From WJJR01 sp964440935 (lineage in GTDB: Bacteria > Zixibacteria > MSB-5A5 > WJJR01), in the NCBI GenBank assembly GCA_964440935.1, contig CAYTTY010000001.1, positions 1-64,000 of the forward strand: a DNA stretch of 64,000 bases. The letters are read 5' to 3'. The translations under genes and the position numbers were made by a program. Positions 62,216 through 64,000 of this stretch are shown here, piece after piece. The stretch's first letter is position 1, and each line of letters starts with the position of its first letter. A model generated the notes under the pieces. It saw nothing but the letters and a program-made list of their open reading frames with translations, ran no database searches and was not told the DNA's origin.

Positions 62216-62505
62216 AGCAATTGTCATAAATCCTTTCCGTTTGGATCAGGGTGCCAGGGGCCTTGAGGGGCGTGTTGCAAAACCCCCGAGAATCACAGCC
62301 ATCGGGAGGGCGAGCCTCCCGGCGAGCCGCAACGGCATGTTCCACACGGCGGCTCGGCGGGAGCCTCGCCCTCCCCAGTCTGAGGTGATGATAGTCAGCA
62401 GGCTTTTCAACACGCCCCTTGAGGCCCGTGGCACCCTGATGTCATCACGATACACACGGTGCCTCGCTTCCCCTCAATCGGAAATCTATTCTGACAACCG
62501 CTATA
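62213..62505. repeat. TIR-bounded non-coding element E8
   Basis: Starts in the TATA shared with E7's end (TATAGCAATTGTCATAAAT) and ends with AATCGGAAATCTATTCTGAC then AACCGCTATA. The interior has a large near-palindrome with GGGAGGGCGAGCCTCCC-like arms, plus the block shared with E6 (ATCACGATACACACGGTGCC) and with window positions 1-60. Confidence 0.75.
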
Positions 62506-62557
62506 GAATTCCGATAATCACTATGACTACCTTCGCGATGGACTCCCTTTCATTTCC

Positions 62558-62685
62558 AGAGCGGTTGTCAGAATTGTCTTCCGATTGACCGGGCGATGTA
62601 CGCACGGGCGCCTCGACCTTACGGCAAGCGGGACGGCCATGCTACGGTCTCGTGAATCGGAAAGTTCTTCTGACAATCGCTATAA
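62558..62685. repeat. TIR-bounded non-coding element E9
   Basis: Left AGAGCGGTTGTCAGAATTG then TCTTCCGATT; right AATCGGAAAGTTCTTCTGAC then AATCGCTATA. The shortest pair (about 128 bp), with little internal structure. The gap continues to 62925 without a recognised gene. Confidence 0.75.
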
Positions 62686-62925
62686 GAAAGCGATTCAGAA
62701 TCCCCTCTTCCGCACGCTTAGGGCAAGCGCTTAGTACCGTTTATGTCAACTTATCCATCCAGAATCATTGATTCCGATGCGCTTAAATGCCACCTTCGGG
62801 CAGACTCGGTATCGGGATCGCCCGTCGGGCAATTCTGATGACCGAGTTCATGTCGAATTGCGGCGGCTTGTTTTCACCGAATTCGTGTAAATACAAAGAC
62901 GATGGACCGATATCAGGAGAGCGTC

Positions 62926-64000
62926 ATGAAGAAACCCATTGCCTACGAAGACATTCACCCGACTGTCACCGCCGGGCCGCTGGCGATCCAGGACGATTGG
63001 TGGACCAGCTTTGCACCGGTGTTTGAAAGCGACAAGACGCGCGGATCGCGTTTGCACGTCTACGATCATCTGGCGCACGACCCTGAGAAGAAGTACCGGA
63101 CGGTCCTGGACTTCTGCTCGTTTTTTGCGACATCGCCGATCTCCTACAATCATCCGGGCCTTCAGGAGGACGCCTACCGGGAAAAGCTGGCGTTTGTGGC
63201 GCAGAACAAACCGTCGAATTCTGATTTCTGGACGCCGGAACTGGCCGACTTCGTCAAGACACTCCACGAGGTCGCCGGACGCGATTATCTCAAGCACCTG
63301 TTCATCGTCTCCGGTGGTGCACTGGCGGTAGAGAATGCGCTCAAAGCCGCGTTCGATTGGAAAGTTCGCTGGAATTTGAAGCGCGAGGGCATCGATACCG
63401 ACGATGCTGCATCACGCGGTGACAAGCGCGGTGAAGAACTGGGCTCGGAGATGCAGGTGCTGCACTTCACGGAAGCCTTCCACGGACGCAGCGGCTACAC
63501 AATGTCGCTGACCAACACCGCCGACCCGCGCAAGACATGCTTCTTCCCGAAATTCGATTGGTGTCGAGTGTCCACTCCCAAGATCGCGTCGCAAGACGAT
63601 CCTCAGTGGGAACAGAAAGCAAGTGAGGCGGAAGACGCGACGATAGGGGAGATCGAACAGCTTCTCAAGACACATCGTCACAAGATCGCTGCGGTCATCA
63701 TCGAACCCATTCAGGGTGAAGGTGGTGACAACCACATCCGCAGCGAGTTCTTCGTCCGCCTGAGGGAGATCTGTGATCGCGAAGACGATCCCATTCTCCT
63801 GATCTACGACGAAGTGCAAACCGGTTTCGGCGCCACGGGGAAGATGTGGGCGCACGAACACTTCGGCCCCAAGGCGCGCCCGGATATGGTGGCCTTTGGC
63901 AAGAAGTTCCAGACGTGCGGGGTGCTTGCCGGACCACGACTCGATGAGATCAAAACCAACGTCTTCTCCAATCTGAGCGATGGCATGAGCCGGCTAAACT
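62926..64000 (+). CDS. lat: L-lysine 6-aminotransferase, 5' part
   Basis: ATG at 62926 with AGGAGA 5 bases upstream; the frame stays open to the window end (358 codons; the family is about 440). It begins MKKPIAYEDIHP, followed by SFFATSPISYNHPGL, NKPSNSDFW and LFIVSGGALAVENALKAAFDWK, a family-specific block. The PLP Asp is in LLIYDEVQTGFGATGK and the Schiff-base lysine is in VAFGKKFQTCGVLAG. The enzyme moves the epsilon-amino group of lysine to 2-oxoglutarate, giving allysine/piperideine-6-carboxylate. Truncated only by the window edge. Confidence 0.92.
   Translation, partial: MKKPIAYEDIHPTVTAGPLAIQDDWWTSFAPVFESDKTRGSRLHVYDHLAHDPEKKYRTVLDFCSFFATSPISYNHPGLQEDAYREKLAFVAQNKPSNSDFWTPELADFVKTLHEVAGRDYLKHLFIVSGGALAVENALKAAFDWKVRWNLKREGIDTDDAASRGDKRGEELGSEMQVLHFTEAFHGRSGYTMSLTNTADPRKTCFFPKFDWCRVSTPKIASQDDPQWEQKASEAEDATIGEIEQLLKTHRHKIAAVIIEPIQGEGGDNHIRSEFFVRLREICDREDDPILLIYDEVQTGFGATGKMWAHEHFGPKARPDMVAFGKKFQTCGVLAGPRLDEIKTNVFSNLSDGMSRLN

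Noticed and set aside
38187..62926. Functional link between the vertex proteins and lysine 6-aminotransferase
   Set aside because: Allysine is an aldehyde and microcompartments often enclose aldehydes, but the genes are 24 kb apart with no shared motif or signal sequence seen, so the link is not supported.

Overview
The window reads as ordinary chromosome from a free-living, Gram-negative bacterium of moderately high GC. Evidence for a Gram-negative envelope is LptF and LptG, lipoproteins with lipoboxes, SurA-like parvulins and several outer-membrane barrel candidates. Exported proteins with FlgD-like C-terminal domains, a lamin-tail protein, DUF4097/LiaF-type proteins and a diphosphate-type phosphofructokinase together suggest the FCB superphylum (Zixibacteria/Latescibacterota-like lineages). 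No rRNA or ribosomal-protein gene is present to confirm that, so the lineage is inference.

Layout. 0.2-10.7 kb (minus): a PD40 protein, a CheY-like regulator, and a run methyltransferase - mfd - two parvulin PPIases - hflX. 10.9-12.7 kb (plus): a DegT aminotransferase and a PglC/WcaJ-type phosphoglycosyl transferase for surface glycan. 13.2-21.6 kb (minus): lipoprotein, tRNA-Gly, subtilisin-like protease, a polar amino-acid ABC transporter split by an 860-bp repeat island, a PspC/PspC/LiaF envelope-stress operon and an exported Pcm. 21.8-26.8 kb (minus): anti-sigma and ECF sigma, holA, an RNase H-like protein, dgt. 26.8-35.8 kb (minus): three exported/outer-membrane genes, then an ECF sigma - DUF4097 - bactofilin-like membrane protein - NtrC-type activator cluster. 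36-41.7 kb (plus): an AlbA_2 protein, three tandem EutN/CcmL microcompartment vertex genes, a probable 46-aa gene, an M23 peptidase and a third ECF sigma. 42-43.3 kb: a RAYT-type transposase among its palindromes. 43.4-55.2 kb: DinB-like protein, RNase R, MreB, YhaM-like nuclease, LptF-LptG, AhcY-MetK and a nucleotidyltransferase. 55.4-62 kb (plus): phosphofructokinase, two barrels, gap-pgk-tpiA-secG and tRNA-Leu. 62-64 kb: a dense repeat island and the 5' part of an L-lysine 6-aminotransferase gene.

The most unusual content is not a large gene cluster. It is (1) a family of roughly 31-bp terminal inverted repeats bounding at least nine non-coding elements of 130-300 bp with heterogeneous, palindrome-rich interiors; (2) a RAYT with six copies of its palindrome; (3) three EutN/CcmL pentamer genes in tandem with no shell hexamer gene nearby; and (4) a shared GAAAC-N16-CGTA motif upstream of both the ECF sigma operon and the PspC/LiaF operon, suggesting one envelope-stress regulon. 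All comparisons were made by eye; no database search or statistics were run.
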